From: Deroplatys truncata
Lineage: Eukaryota > Arthropoda > Insecta > Mantodea > Mantidae
DNA: 64,000 nucleotides
Assembly (NCBI GenBank): GCA_030765065.1
Contig: CM060981.1
Location: 224,385,152 to 224,449,151 of the forward strand
Direction: 5' to 3'
Shown: in pieces, positions 21,210-33,515 of the stretch
Numbering within the stretch: the stretch's first letter is position 1
Layout: every line of letters starts with the position of its first letter
Translations under genes and position numbers: made by a program
The notes under the pieces: model-generated
Databases searched by the model: none
The model's input: the letters and a program-made list of their open reading frames with translations, nothing else
What the model was told of the DNA's origin: nothing

Positions 21210-22095
21210 ACTTTCTCTACTGCGTTAGTAAGCAGGGGAAGTATTGTATATTCCATCCAAAAATTCGATGTCGAGATTTCACCGCAAATTCATGTTTTGA
21301 GGTCCCCTGAAACCAAGAAAAGCATTTTTAGAAAAAGGTCCGTGTACTTGTCTCCGTGTGGTTTGTCTGTCTATGTGTCCGTGAACAGCATAACTCAAAA
21401 ACGAAAAGCCGGTAAAAATGAAAACTTGGTATTTAGTTTCAATACCTTCCAAATATGCGACACGAAAACCTTCAAGAAAATCCCCCTACCCCAGATACCC
21501 TTACATTGGAAGATTTTTTCGAAATTCTTTATTTTATAAAAACGGCTTTAACGATTTTGATTAAAACACCATACATTAAAGACATTTGCATGAAAATAAA
21601 ATATATGTCTTGAATTTTCTGGAAATAGCGCGTGAAGTCCTCTTCACTCGGAAGGAATTTTGTATAATCTTGTATAACTGGTAAACGTTAAGCGATAAAC
21701 GAAAATGTACTACATGAGAAATGTAGATCTCTTTAAAACACACAATGTATTTCACATACATATTTTCGTGGCATAAGCCATTTCTGAGACACATTAATGG
21801 TTTGAATTGTTCATAACTTGGTCATTCTCAGTCCTGTTAACATTCAGTTGTTTCTCGTGATTAGATAGAGAAAGTATGGAATTCTACGGGCAGCGTATAC
21901 ATTCAGTTCTTAAACATTTGACTATCGCTATTCTCTTTGTATCTATAACGAAATGTGTAATGTAGCTATTTCTGCAAAGGTTTATTTGGATTAAAATTTA
22001 GTAGATAGAAAAACAAACTTTAGTAAGAATAATTTGTATAACCACTAATAGACGATAGAGGTTAAAGAAAGTCATGTGAATGTATCGCATCAGAT
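21210..22095 (+). mobile_element. HINE-like element, subfamily B
   Basis: Head actttctctactgcgttag at 21210, whose palindrome reads CTGC...GCAG here; tail gaaagtcatgtgaatgtatc to cagat at 22095; 886 bp. The TG tract is minimal (gtgtacttgtctccgtgtgg). Subfamily B interior. Confidence 0.8.
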
Positions 22096-23439
22096 TCTTT
22101 TTTAGGATTGCACATGAATGTTGTTCTGACTCCCTCCGCATTTTCATCTCATACACGCGGTCATCCGGTGCTCTTTCCTTTACAGAGATTACCCCCTTCG
22201 TTTGGATCTGAATGTACCACCTACGAATGTTGCTACCAGAGTGGGCATTAAGACTAAATCTTCACCTGCTAACCAATGAATTATGTTTCGGAATTCCAAG
22301 ACACAAAAATCTTTTTTTACGCAGTTACCATGTATCTCTTATTTTGTTACCATAGCTACAAAACAAAACAAAATGTGTGCGGTGGAATTCAAAGTTCCTC
22401 ATTTATTCTTTAATTAAGTTTTTATTCAAAATTATACTCTATAACGCAGGGACAAAAGTATAGGTTTAAAAACCTTATAATCATTTGTGTACACCCTGTA
22501 ATTGTAGTTTTTATTAACAAAAAACCAAGAAAATCCTTATAAACGACATAGTACAAGCAAATACTAGCTGTTATTCACATCATCCATTACTTTTAATTCA
22601 AAACTGAAGACAACTCATCCACCTGTAGTGCGAAATCTGTATATTTCCAACCAGTCCTGTCTTCTTTAAATTATTGCTATATACGCCAGTTATTCAGTCC
22701 AAGTGTTTTTCCCTTTGTTAAAATCAATAAACAAAACTTTTCATACCAAACAAACACACAGTCTCTTCTATTACAACGGCTCACGTGAAACGCTGCATAC
22801 CTCCTCGTTTGAATCTGTTGCTTATGCGGAGGACCACATAGTTACTACATGAACTCGCCATGGTTCACAAGGTTTATTGGGTAACATAATTGTAACAATG
22901 CCCGACTTGTAGATGCAGCTTTCGTGAGCTGGATCGCGACAGTTATTCTGAAAGGCTCCTGGTGTACAGTTTCTGGAAATCTTCGTAATAACCTTTGAGC
23001 AATTTTTACCAACTCTGAACTATAATTTTCTGAAGACGTGACAATTCGTATTCCAATAGAAGTTTTGCACTGCTTAAGTAATAAACGCAGAACTATGGAA
23101 GCTAGATGCCCTATATTTCTCAAGTCTCCTATATTTTGACCCTGTGTCAGGGTATCTGGAAAATGTTTGGGTAGAAAGATTTGGTTTAGAAATATAACAC
23201 TTTCTTTCCATGGTGTTGTGCCAAGCTATTGACCTAATAACACAATATATTCACAATTCTGTGCTGGTATTAAAGCAAAGGGACTATAGAAATGCCTTAT
23301 CTATTGCTGGTACCAGCCCTTATAATGTCAGGAAAGCAGGGGCAGAAAGCATTTCTTAGTAAGGAAAATATCAGGTTGTGTTTTATTGCCATGCATAACC
23401 TGACAAACTGAAAAGATATGTTGCTCAACAACTGTCCCA
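22096..23439. other. Unassigned stretch
   Basis: No supported gene. A single word gtacaccctgta near 22489-22500 resembles the terminus of the long-TIR transposon but has no partner. Frames at 22845-23123 and 23297-23711 have no recognisable motif; the latter overlaps the transposon's left end. Confidence 0.35.
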
Positions 23440-25041
23440 TACAGGGTGAAAAAGTTTCCCCCCGACAATTGTTTGTTCCATTCAACTTGCTTACTTGCAA
23501 GTACGATGTTGTTATGCTTGTTTACATTGTGTTTTCTGTTCATTGATTGCATTGCGACTTTCTGGCCAGTTAGTTTGTGACAGTTCAAGCAGTAAGTCGT
23601 GAGTGGAAGATGGGGTTTACTAATGCAGAAAAAGCCGACATGTTCATGGTGTATGGAGAGTGTAGGAAGAATGCAGTTCGTTCCTGTACGGTGTATGCGG
23701 ATGTCAACCATCTCGTCAATTATTTATCAACCTCTTCAACCAATTACGTGAAAGTGGTACTGTAACACCTAGAAAACGTAACAGAAACAAACAAGTGACT
23801 GGAGAAGAGGCAGAACTTAATGTTTTGGCTGCCATAGCAGTAGATCCGCAAATTAGTTCCCGCACAATCGCACGCGGAAGTGGCATAAGTCAAGCAAGTG
23901 TACTGCGCATTCTCCATCGACATAGGTTGCATCCCTATCATATCTCTCTCCATCAAGAGCTGCATTGAAACGAATTTGAGAATCGTGTTAACTTTTGTAC
24001 ATGGGTATTAAGACATGATACTCCAGATTCATGATGTATTTTGTTTGGTGATGAGGCAACATTTACTAATCATGGCCAGCTAAACCGCAGAAACATGCAC
24101 TATTGGTCTGTTGACAATCCCTGTTGGCTTCGTCAGGTGAAACATCAGCATCTATGGAGTTTAAACGTGTGGTATGGGACAGTGAACCATCAGCTCATAG
24201 GCCCTTTGTTCATAGAAGGAACAATGAACTTGTACAAGTGTCGCAGCCTCCTGACATACCATCTGCCACAGATGCTAGAAGACCTTCCTTTGCAGACTAG
24301 GAGGAACCTGTGGTACCAACATGATGGCTGTCCAGCCCATAGTGCACGAAGTACTACAGCTTGTCTTAACGGATTGTTTCCAAATCGTTGTATTGGACGA
24401 AGAGGACCTGTACCTTGGCCTGCCCGTTCACCGGATCTGATCCCTTTAGACTTTTTTTCTGTGGGGAAGGCTAAAAGACACTGTCTACAAGGATGTATCA
24501 ACTACTCCAGACGATATTAAACGACACGTTACTGCTGCCTGCTCTGAAATTTCCGTTGAAATGCTAAAACGTGTGCAGCAGTCTTTCCATAGCAGACTGG
24601 AAGCGTGTATTGAAGCTACCGGTGGTCATTTTGAACACAACCTTTGATGGACTATGTTATCTTTACTTGTAAGAATCCATAGAAATATTGTAATTCTCTT
24701 TTGTTTTTCTTTAGTTTGTGCTACCACAGGTTATACAAGTGTCGGTGCGTAAAAGTTTCAAAATAAGATTTCTCGTAAACCACTTGCACTAGAATCTTGC
24801 AACAAACGCCATTGACAATATAATTTACTATACCTTTATTCTGGTTATGTAACTAGGCATTTTTCCATTTAAAAATTGTATGTTTGCTCAAAAAATACAC
24901 TTTCCCAGTATTATTAAAATCTGTTTATAGGCTAAATATACGAGCCCCTGACTACCAACCAGTGCTGTGAAAACTGCACATCAATAGCACTTTCCATTTC
25001 CGAAATATTTGCGCTGCAAATTTTAGGTGATTCACCCTGTA
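23440..25041 (+). mobile_element. Long-TIR Tc1/mariner-type transposon, near full length
   Basis: Perfect 11 bp ends TACAGGGTGAA (23440-23450) and TTCACCCTGTA (25031-25041), outermost TA probably being the target dinucleotide. The right arm of about 295 bp (24745-25041) matches both arms of the element at 14283-16019. The left long arm is lost: tacagggtgaa is joined directly to aaagtttcc, the inner edge of the arm in the other copy. It carries a broken full-span transposase. Confidence 0.85.
23610..24647 (+). pseudogene. DDE transposase (IS630/Tc1-mariner superfamily), broken
   Basis: N-terminus MGFTNAEKADMFMVYGEC resembles the DUF4817-type N-terminal domain found in many insect transposases. 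A frameshift near 23705 leads into QPSRQLFINLFNQLRESG, a second helix-turn-helix-like part (SGISQASVLRILHRH), stops near 23966 and 24032, then the DDE domain: FGDEATFTNHG (first Asp), NVWYGTVNHQLIGPLFIEG, WYQHDGCPAHS (second Asp), WPARSPDLIPLDFF (third Asp). A one-base frameshift near 24450 precedes FLWGRLKDTVYKD and the C-terminus GGHFEHNL ending at TGA 24645-24647. About 345 codons when followed across breaks, normal for the family. All three catalytic Asp remain, but the gene is dead. Confidence 0.85.
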
Positions 25042-25179
25042 TTTTATACATTTTATCTTTCTTTTGTTTTTTGAGCAACTGTGATTTGGTTACCCTAAGT
25101 ATAATTCATAAGAGAGCCTTGTGATATTGCCCCTTTAAATCCCAAAGAAACTCTCACAGTACCTAGAAAATTATATCAG

Positions 25180-25330
25180 TGTCCATACGTTGGCTCCCAA
25201 GTTTCGCAAACTTTGGAACATCCATCATATGACAGCTAGCAACCAGTCGATGTCAAACCCAAAATTCAGCAACGACATTGGCTGGAAGAGGCTTGAGCTT
25301 TCGAGACGGGAATATTCTAATATTGGCACG
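25180..25330 (+). other. Candidate exon (low confidence)
   Basis: Acceptor attatatcag at 25171-25179, 151 nt open in one frame, then a strong donor ACG|GTAAGT. The frame reads VHTLAPKFRKLWN.. and ends EYSNIGT. The PKFRxLWN stretch resembles the start of mitochondrial pyruvate carrier 2 proteins, but the conserved segment that should follow is absent, so no identity is claimed. A chance frame or a pseudo-exon is equally possible. Confidence 0.2.
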
Positions 25331-25970
25331 GTAAGTATAAGATAACCTTAAAAGCTCTGCAAATATTGACAAGGTCCCTATGAGTATAAATCCCTAACCT
25401 ATCGTGGATATTCTAAAGGCGTATGTGGCTCGTAAACTTAAATTCATTGCTGTAATGGCATTAAATGTTGACTCTAGGACTGCGGAGCAGTTAATGACTA
25501 TCCTTTTGTATGGCAGGAATTCATCTGCGGCGGATTGCAAGACTTCAGATGTGCAAGAAACATGCACAGAATCTATTTTGGCACAACAATGTGAAGGCAG
25601 TTCAAGTTATTATCATCTAAGTCATCCTGAAAGTTAATGGCAGAGCATAAATTAATATTTTTCCGAAACCACAGCAAACATCATTACAGAGCTGTGAAAC
25701 AAGAAAATAAATCCGTCATTACAACTGCACAAAAATTTAAGCAATCTAGTGAACAAGAGCATGGGATCGTAGCAAGACCAGAAAGTACAGAAGTATAAAT
25801 AATTATTCATATTTTCAAAGTTCAGAGAGGCACGCAGAGGTTGTCTCCATACTGGCATTTGCGGAAATGGACAAAAGGAAGCCACTTTGAGGTTTGGGTT
25901 GTAAACTTTAAAAACAAGTAGTACATTCATAGACTTCTTTAAACGTCATAACTAGGTAATGTACACAAAA
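25331..25970. other. Unassigned stretch
   Basis: No recognisable gene. Frames at 25404-25637 (+) and 25652-25930 (-) have no known motif. Confidence 0.35.
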
Positions 25971-26784
25971 ATCTGATGTGTTACACTCACATGACTTTCT
26001 CTACTCTTGTACAAACTATTTCTACAAACGCTTATTCTCCATATGCTTCATGTTAATCGAGATATCGAGATGTTGATCTTATTGCTAATTTTCTTGTAGA
26101 TGCAAGGGGAATTGCTAGGCTTTAAGCGATAGTCAAATATTTTAAGAGCTGGTTGCTATGTGGAGTATTCCATTCTCTTTGCATTACCAGGACAAAAAAT
26201 GAATGACGAATTTGAGAAAAAGTAAAAGTATTGGAAAATGTAAGAGAATAACAAGCAATATCTCGAAAATGGTTCACCCAAGAAAAAAAATGTATATGAC
26301 ATAACTTGTGTATTTTAACCCGATCTAAATTTTTTGTGTAGTAAAGGTTTGTCTATCTCTTATGGTTTACCAGTTATGCAAAAGTCGTTTACAATAAAGA
26401 ATACTTCTGGAGACATTCCCAGAAAATTCGAGATATACATTTCATTTGTCAGGAAAATATCTTAAACATATGATATTTTAATCAAAATCGTTAGAGCCAT
26501 TTTTGAGAAAATTAAAATTTTCGAAAAATGTTCCATGTAAAGGGTAATCTGGGGTTGGGGGATTTTCTTGAAAACCTTTGTGTCGCATCTCTGGAAGATA
26601 CTGAACCTAAATACCAAGTTTGGTGTTTATCAGACTGTTCGTTTCTGAGTTATGCTGATATGTTTCAAAAATGCTTTTTTGGATTCAGGGGGTCTCAAAA
26701 CATGTATTTCCGGTGAAATCTCGGTATCGAATTTTTGGGTGGAATACAATATTTCCCCTACTTACTCTACGTAGTAGAGAAAGT
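25971..26784 (-). mobile_element. HINE-like element, single uninterrupted copy
   Basis: Tail atctgatgtgttacactc at 25971 directly after an A run, head gtagtagagaaagt ending 26784 before an A run. The (AC)n tract is entirely absent (atgctgatatgtttcaa), showing that the tract is dispensable or collapses. A useful reference for order and spacing. Confidence 0.85.
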
Positions 26785-27550
26785 AAAAAAATTACCAAGT
26801 TTGTTTCACAACCCCAGATTGGAAGACAGTGTCACTATCATTAAGAGGGCGCGTTTGTTACTACAAGAGATCCAGCAATACATCCCCAGTATTGACCCTA
26901 TGAACACTTTGTATTGACACCGATCAAAGCCAGTTTGAAAATGAATTCGCTGCTAACTGCAATTTGTCGTACACCAAAGAAGAACTACAGAAACAACTGT
27001 GCATAAATCATTAACTCATGCGCAATTCAGCCACTTTTGATCATGCTAAGCAAATTAAAACGACTTTTCTTTTCAAGAACCTAATGGAAGACTTGGTAAA
27101 TGTGTTGGAGATTGTTAGATCAAACACACTACCCTACACTGTATGCGACTGCAGTAGCAGTGGTAAAATGTCAAATAGTAGTATCAGTCTGGATGCAAAT
27201 GGTCCTGAAATAAGCATTACATGGAAATTCCTACTCCTTTTTCATTTGTGGTCGTGTCAAACTGCTGCCGCGTTACCATCAGGAAGTGTTTTTCTTCGAC
27301 GATGTACATCTGAACGTTAAAATAATCCAGTGGTAGACCATCCGTTGCTTTCATCACTTGATGTGTATTTATTTCGACAGTACGTGTAGAACTTATATGT
27401 AAGACGGCTTAAAGGATATATTAGGTGAAAAAAGAACAAACTCCAAATCTGAATGATAGGACATTTATCTTAATAATGCATTGTCTTATTTACAACCAGT
27501 TAAGCTCTCTAACATACATCCTCATATTACGGTATACATAAAAAGCTATT
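26785..27550. other. Possible degraded coding relic, family unknown
   Basis: From 26800 a plus-strand reading LFHNPRLEDSVTIIKRARLL followed, after a one-base shift near 26913, by DQSQFENEFAANC and YTKEELQKQL looks like real protein rather than random translation. A further frame at 27018-27320 contains LPYTVCDCSSSG. I do not recognise a family. It sits between two HINE-like copies and could be a transposon relic. Confidence 0.3.
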
Positions 27551-28215
27551 ACTTTCTCTACTACGTATAGTAAGTAGGGGAAGTATTGCATTCCACCCAA
27601 AAATTCGATACCGAGATTTCACCGGAAATACATGTTTTGAGACCCACTGAATCCAAAAAAAGCATTTTTGGAAACATGTCCGTATGTGTGTCTGTGTGTG
27701 TGTCTGTGTGTGTGTGTCTGTGTGTGTGTGTCTGTGTGTGTGTGTCTGTGAACAGCATAACTCAAAAACGAACAGTCGGATAAACACCAAACTTGGTATT
27801 TAGGTTCAGTATCTTCCAGAGATGCGACACGAAGGTTTTCAAGAAAATCCCCCCACCCCAGACTACCCTTTACATGGAACATTTTTCGAAAATTTTAATT
27901 TTCTCAAAAATGGCTCTAACGATTTTGATGAAAATATCATATGTTTAAGATAATGTCATGAGAAATGAAATGTATATCTCGAATTTTCTGGGAATGTCTC
28001 CAAAAGTATTCTTCATTGTGAACGACTTTTGCATAACTGGTAAACCGTAAGAGATAGACAGAATTTTACTACACAAAAAATGTAGATCGCGTTAAAATAC
28101 ACAGCTTATGTCATATACATTTCTTTTGTTGAGTGAACAGTTTTCGAGATATTGCTTGTTATTTCCTTAAATTTTTCAATACTTATACTTTTTCTCAAAT
28201 TCGTTATTCATTTTT
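27551..28215 (+). mobile_element. HINE-like head part H1 (outer copy of self-nest)
   Basis: Head actttctctactacgtatag at 27551 through the (TG)n/(TCTG)n tract (27680-27750) to attcattttt at 28215, where the next copy begins. Its missing tail is supplied by one of the tail modules at 29767-30229. The minus-strand frames here read through the microsatellite and are shadows. Confidence 0.8.
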
Positions 28216-28882
28216 ACTTTCTCTACTACGTATAGTAAGTAGGGGAAGTATTGCATTCCACCCAAAAATTCGATACCGAGATTTCACCGGAAATACATGT
28301 TTTGAGACCTCCTGAATCCAAAAAAAGCATTGTTAGAAACATGTCCGTGTGTGTGTCTGTGTGTGTGTGTGTCTGTGTGTGTGTGTGTGTGTGTCTGTGT
28401 GTGTGTGTGTGTCTGTGAACAGCATAACTCAAAAACGAACAGTCGGATAAACACCAAACTTGGTATTTAGGTTCAGTATCTTCCAGAGATGCGACACGAA
28501 GGTTTTCAAGAAAATCCCCCCACCCCAGACTACCCTTTACATGGAACATTTTTCGAAAATTTTAATTTTCTCAAAAATGGCTCTAACGATTTTGATGAAA
28601 ATATCATATGTGTAAGATAAAGTCATGAGAAATGAAATGTATATCTCGAATTTTCTGGGAATGTCTCCAAAAGTATTCTTCATTGTGAACGACTTTTGCA
28701 TAACTGGTAAACCATAAGAGATAGAAAAAATTTTACTACACAAAAAATGTAGATCGCGTTGAAATACACAACTTATGTCATATACATTTCTTTTGTTGAG
28801 TGAACCGTTTTCGAGATATTGCTTGTTATTTCCTTACATTTTCCAATACTTATACTTTTTCTCAAATTCGTTATTCATTTTT
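28216..28882 (+). mobile_element. HINE-like head part H2 (second copy of self-nest)
   Basis: Begins actttctctactacg at 28216 inside the T run of H1 and stops at the identical attcattttt site at 28882. Nearly identical to H1 apart from the length of the (TG)n tract (28343-28413), so the insertion is recent. Confidence 0.8.
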
Positions 28883-29037
28883 ACTTTCTCTACTACGTAT
28901 AGTAAGTAGGGGAAGTATTGCATTCCACCCAAAAATTCGATACCGAGATTTCACCGGAAATACATGTTTTGAGACCTCCTGAATCCAAAAAAAGCATTTT
29001 TGGAAACATGTCCGTGTGTGTGTGTCTGTGTGTGTGT

Positions 29038-29069
<32 letters not shown>

Positions 29070-29766
29070 CTGTGAACAGCATAACTCAAAAACGAACAGT
29101 TGAATAAACACCAAACTTGGTATTTAGGTTCAGTATCCTCCAGAGATGCGACACGAAGGTTTTCAAGAAAATCCCCCCACCCCAGACTACCCTTTACATG
29201 GAAGATTTTTCGAAAATTTTAATTTTCTCAAAAATGGCTCTAACGATTTTGATGAAAATATCATATGTTTAAGATAATGTCATGAGAAATGAAATGTATA
29301 TCTCGAAATTTCTGGGAATGTCTCCAAAAGTATTCTTCATTGTCAACGACTTTTGCATAACTGGTAAACCATAAGAGATAGACAAAATTTTACTACACAA
29401 AAAATGTAGATCTCGTTAAAATACACAACTTATGTCATATACATTTCTTTTGTTGAGTGAACCGTTTTCGAGATATTGCTTGGTATTCCCTTAAATTTTC
29501 CAATACTTATACTTTTTCTCAAATTCGTTATTCATTTTTTTATGTCCTGGACTTGCAAAGAGAATGGAATGCGCCGCATAGCAACCAGCATTAAAATATT
29601 TGACCATCGCTTAAAAGCTACCATATTCCCCTTGCATCTACAAGAAAATTAGCAATAAGATTGACATCTCGATATCTCGATTAACATAAAGCATATGGAG
29701 AATAGGCATTTGTAAAAATAGATTGTACAAGAGTAGAGAAAGTCATGTGAGTGTAACAGATCAGAT
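28883..29766 (+). mobile_element. HINE-like element H3 (innermost, complete)
   Basis: Complete copy: head at 28883, TG tract 29014-29070, T run intact at 29531-29540, tail to agatcagat at 29766; 884 bp. Inserted at H2's T run. Confidence 0.85.
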
Positions 29767-29997
29767 TTTTTTATGTCCTGGACTTGCAAAGAGAATGGAA
29801 TGCGCCGCATAGCAACCAGCGTTAAAATATTTGACTATCGCTTAAAAGCTACCATATTCCCCTTGAATCTACAAGAAAATTACAAATAAGATTGACATCT
29901 TGATATCTCGATTAATATGAAGCATATGGAGAATAGACGTTTGTAAAAATAGATTGTACAAGAGTAGAGAAAGTCATGTGAGTGTAACACATCAGAT
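29767..29997 (+). mobile_element. HINE-like tail module (outer copy resuming)
   Basis: Starts in the T run then atgtcctggacttgcaaag and runs to cacatcagat at 29997. Under the nested model it is the tail of H2 displaced by H3. Its sequence is nearly the same as the tails on either side. Confidence 0.75.
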
Positions 29998-30229
29998 TTT
30001 TTTATGTCCTAGACATGCAAAGAGAATGGAATGCGCCGCATAGCAACCAGCGTTAAAATATTTGACTATGGCTTAAAAGCTAACCATATTCCCCTCGCAT
30101 CTACAAGAAAATTACCAATAAGATTGACATCTCGATATCTCGATTAACATGAAGCATTTGGAGAATAGACGTTTGTAAAAATAGATTGTACAAGAGTAGA
30201 GAAAGTCATGTGAGTGTAACACATCAGAT
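29998..30229 (+). mobile_element. HINE-like tail module (outermost copy resuming)
   Basis: Starts ttttttatgtcctagac and ends cacatcagat at 30229. Under the nested model it is the tail of H1. Confidence 0.75.
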
Positions 30230-30233
30230 TTTT

Positions 30234-31139
30234 ACTTTCTCTACTACGTATAGTAAGTAGGGGAAGTATTGCATTCCACCCAAAAATTCGATACCGAGAT
30301 TTCACCGGAAATACATGTTTTGAGACCTCCTGAATCCAAGAAAAGCATTTTTGGAAACATGTCCGTGTGTGTGTCTGTGTGTGTGTGTGTCTGTGTGTGT
30401 GTGTGTCTGTGTGTGTGTGTGTCTGTGTGTGTGTCTGTGTGTCTGTGAACAGCATAACTCAGAAACGAACAGTCGGATAAGCACCAAACTTGGTATTTAG
30501 GTTCAGTATCTTCCAGAGATGCGACACGAAGGTTTTCAAGAAAATCCCCCCACCCCAGACTACCCTTTACATGGAAGATTTTTCGAAAATTTTAATTTTC
30601 TCAAAAATGGCTCTAACGATTTTGATGAAAATATCATATGTTTAAGATAATGTCATGAGAAATGAAATGTATATCTCGAAATTTCTGGGAATGTCTCCAA
30701 AAGTATTCTTCATTGTCAACGACTTTTGCATAACTGGTAAACCATAAGAGATAGACAAACTTTTACTACACAAAAAATGTAGATCGCGTTAAAATACACA
30801 ACTTATATCATATACATTTCTTTTGTTGAGTGAACCGTTTTCGAGATATTGCTTGTTATTTCCTTAAATTTTCCAATACTTATACTTTTTCTCAAATTCG
30901 TTATTCATTTTTTTGTGTCCTAGACATGCAAAGAGAATGGAATGCTCCACATAGCAACCAGCGATAAAATATTTGACTATCGCTTAAAAGCTACCATATT
31001 CCCCTTGCATCTACAAGAAAATTACCAATAAGATCGACATCTCGATATCTCGATTAACATGAAGCATATGGAGAATAAGCGTTTGTAAAAATAGATTGTA
31101 CAAGAGTAGAGAAAGTCATGTGAGTGTAACACATCAGAT
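30234..31139 (+). mobile_element. HINE-like element H4, complete
   Basis: Head at 30234 four bases after the preceding tail, sharing its T run; long (TG)n/(TCTG)n tract at 30365-30445; tail ending 31139. 906 bp. Confidence 0.85.
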
Positions 31140-31370
31140 TTTTTTATGTCCTGGACATGCAAAGAGAATGAAATGCGCCACATAGCAACCAGCGTTAAAA
31201 TATTTGACTATCGCTTATAACCTACCATATTTCCCTTGCATCTACAAGAAAATTACCAATAAGATTGACATCTCGATATCTCGATTAACATGAAGCATAT
31301 GTAGAATAGGCGTTTGTAAAAATAGATTGTACAAGAGTAGAGAAAGTCATGTGAGTGTAACACATCAGAT
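31140..31370 (+). mobile_element. Orphan HINE-like tail module
   Basis: tttttttatgtcctggacat to cacatcagat. Between 27551 and 31370 there are four heads but five tails, so this module, or one of the others, has no head. Confidence 0.75.
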
Positions 31371-31377
31371 TTTTTTT

Positions 31378-32346
31378 ACTTTCTCTACTACGTAGGTATA
31401 GTAAGTAGGGGAAGTATTGTATTCCACCCAAAAATTCGATACCGAGATTTCACCGGAAATACATGTTTTGAGACCCCCTGAATCCACAAAAAAGCATTTT
31501 TGGAAACATGTCCCTGTGTGCCTGTGTGTCTGTATGTGTGTCTGTGAACAGCATAACTCAGAAACGAACAGTCGGATAAACACCAAACTTGGTATTTAGG
31601 TTCAGTATCTCCCAGAGATGCGACACGAAGGATTTCAAGAAAATCCCCCACCCCAGATTACCCTTTACATGGCACATTTTTCGAAACTTTTAATTTTATC
31701 AAAAATGGCTCTTAACGATTTTGATTAAAATATCATATGTTTAAGATATTTTTATGACAAATAAAATGAATATCTTGAATTTTCTGGGAATGTCTCCAAA
31801 AGTGTTCTTCATTGTCAACGACTTTTGTATAACTGGTAAACCATAAGAGATAGACAAAATTTTACTACACAAAAAGTTTAGATCGCGTTAAAATACACAA
31901 TTTATGTCATATACATGTTTTTTGTTGAGTGAACCATTTTCGAGATATTGCTTGTTATTCCCTTAAATTTTTCAATACTTATTTTCTCAAATGGGAATTC
32001 GTTATTCATTTTTTTGTCTTGGATATGCAAAGAGTATTAATCTGTGGCAAAGGGAATGGTGCTGCACCTAGCAACCAGCTATTAAGAGATATGTCGATGC
32101 TTAAAGGCTACTGTATTTCTAAATTGCCCTTGCAATTACAAAACAAGTGGAACATAGCACACCTTTAGCGATAGTCAAATATTTTTAGAACTGGTCGCTA
32201 TGTGTAAAATGTAATTCTCTTTGCATGTCAAAAGATCGTTTCTGCAAATGTTTATCTCGATTAATATGAAATAGATGGAGAATAACAGTTTGTAAAAATA
32301 GTTTGTACAAGAGTAAAGAAAGTCATCCGAGTGTAACACTTCAGAT
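31378..32346 (+). mobile_element. HINE-like element H5, complete
   Basis: Head actttctctactacgtagg at 31378 in the T run after the orphan tail; tail with one change (gagtaaagaaagtcatccgag) ending cagat at 32346. Its tail interior (gagtattaatctgtggcaaa) belongs to the variant also present at 11871-12809 and 57549-58435. 969 bp. Confidence 0.85.
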
Positions 32347-32351
32347 TTTTT

Positions 32352-32553
32352 TAATTTATGGACGCTCTTTAACTGCTGTGGTCCTTAGCGTGCCGTAAAT
32401 GTACGACACGGGACACCGGCTTTAGTTCCCTTCTGAAGGAAGCCATGCTAAGGATTTTCAAGCCCGAAAAAAATCCATCGCCCTCCGCCGGGTTTGTACC
32501 CACGACCTCGGGAACTAAAGGCTAGCATGGTAACCACTACACCACGGAGGGCC
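32352..32553 (-). repeat. SINE, family S2 (with internal deletion)
   Basis: Inverted S2: tatggacgctctttaact, then a jump to cgtgccgtaaatgtacgac, and the tRNA-like head (inverted B box gtttgtacccacgacc; A-box region tggtaaccactacaccacgg). It abuts the T run at the end of the HINE-like copy. Confidence 0.75.
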
Positions 32554-32632
32554 ACTAGGAAGCTGATGGGAACTTGTTACAAAATACTAAAATCGTTTTC
32601 ATAAGTGTGTTAGACATAAATTTCAACACTTT

Positions 32633-33515
32633 TTCTCTTTCTCTAACACGTGAATAGGAGGTAGAGAAGCTATTGCATTCCACCCAAAAATTCGATGCCG
32701 AGATTTCGACCGAAATACATGTTTTGAAGCCCCCTGAATTCAAAATAGCATTTTTAGGAAAAGGTCTGCGGGCGCACGTACGTGTGTGTCTATGTGTACC
32801 CATTTGAACAGCATAGCTCAAAAACGAAAAATTGGATAAACACCAAACTTGGTATTTAAGTTCAGTACCTTCTGAAGATGCGACACGAACATTTTAAAGA
32901 GAATCCCTCACCCCAAACTACCCTTTACATGAAATGTTTTTTGAAATGTTTTATTTTCTAAAAAAATGGCTCTAACGATTTTGATTAAAATATCATACAT
33001 TAAAGATACTTAAAAGGCAAATAATGTTTATCTTGAATTTTATGGAAATAGCCTTTGAAGTCCTCTTCATTCGGAAAGAATTTTGTATAATCTTGTATAA
33101 CTAGTAAACATTAAGGATAGACGAAAACGTACTCCACAAGAAATTTAGATCTCTTTAAAACAAACAATTTATTCCAAATAAGTTTTTATGTGGCATCAGT
33201 CAATTCCAAGTTTTCGTTATTAATGGTTCGAATTGTTCATTACTTGGTCATTCTTTAAAGTCCTTTCAACATTCAGTTGTTTCTCGCGATTGCATAGAAA
33301 CAGTATGGAATGTTAAGGCCAGCATATAGCGCGCAGTTCTTAAACATTTGACTATCGCTGTTCTCTTTGTATCTATAGCGAAATGTGTAATATAGTTACT
33401 TCTGCAAAGGCTTATTTGGATTAACATGAAGAGATAGAAAAACAAGCTTTAGTAAGAAGTGTTTGTATGTATACCCAATAATAAAGATAGACAGTAAAGA
33501 AAGTCATGTAATGTG
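32633..33515 (+). mobile_element. HINE-like element, subfamily B
   Basis: Degraded head ctctttctctaacacgtg, subfamily B interior (tgtggcatcagtcaattcc, cattcagttgtttctcgcg), tail gtaaagaaagtcatgtaatg with the distal hairpin lost near 33515. An old copy. Confidence 0.7.

Noticed and set aside
22489-22500. Transposon end gtacaccctgta
   Set aside because: No inverted partner at a plausible distance.
25180-25330. Mitochondrial pyruvate carrier 2 exon
   Set aside because: Only about ten residues resemble the family; the conserved HPAGPKT..FWAP segment that should follow is not there.
27619-28549. Recurrent open frame reading FHVKGSLGWGDFLENLRVAS on the strand opposite the element, in many copies
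   Set aside because: It is long only in young, nearly identical copies and runs into the microsatellite. In older copies it has stops (e.g. 47100-47230). This fits a shadow frame, not a selected protein. A dN/dS test over all copies would decide.
29541-30229. The about 230 bp tail modules as a satellite or CRISPR-like array
   Set aside because: The units are the tails of a known dispersed element, with no spacers, and their number matches upstream heads except for one. Nesting explains them better.
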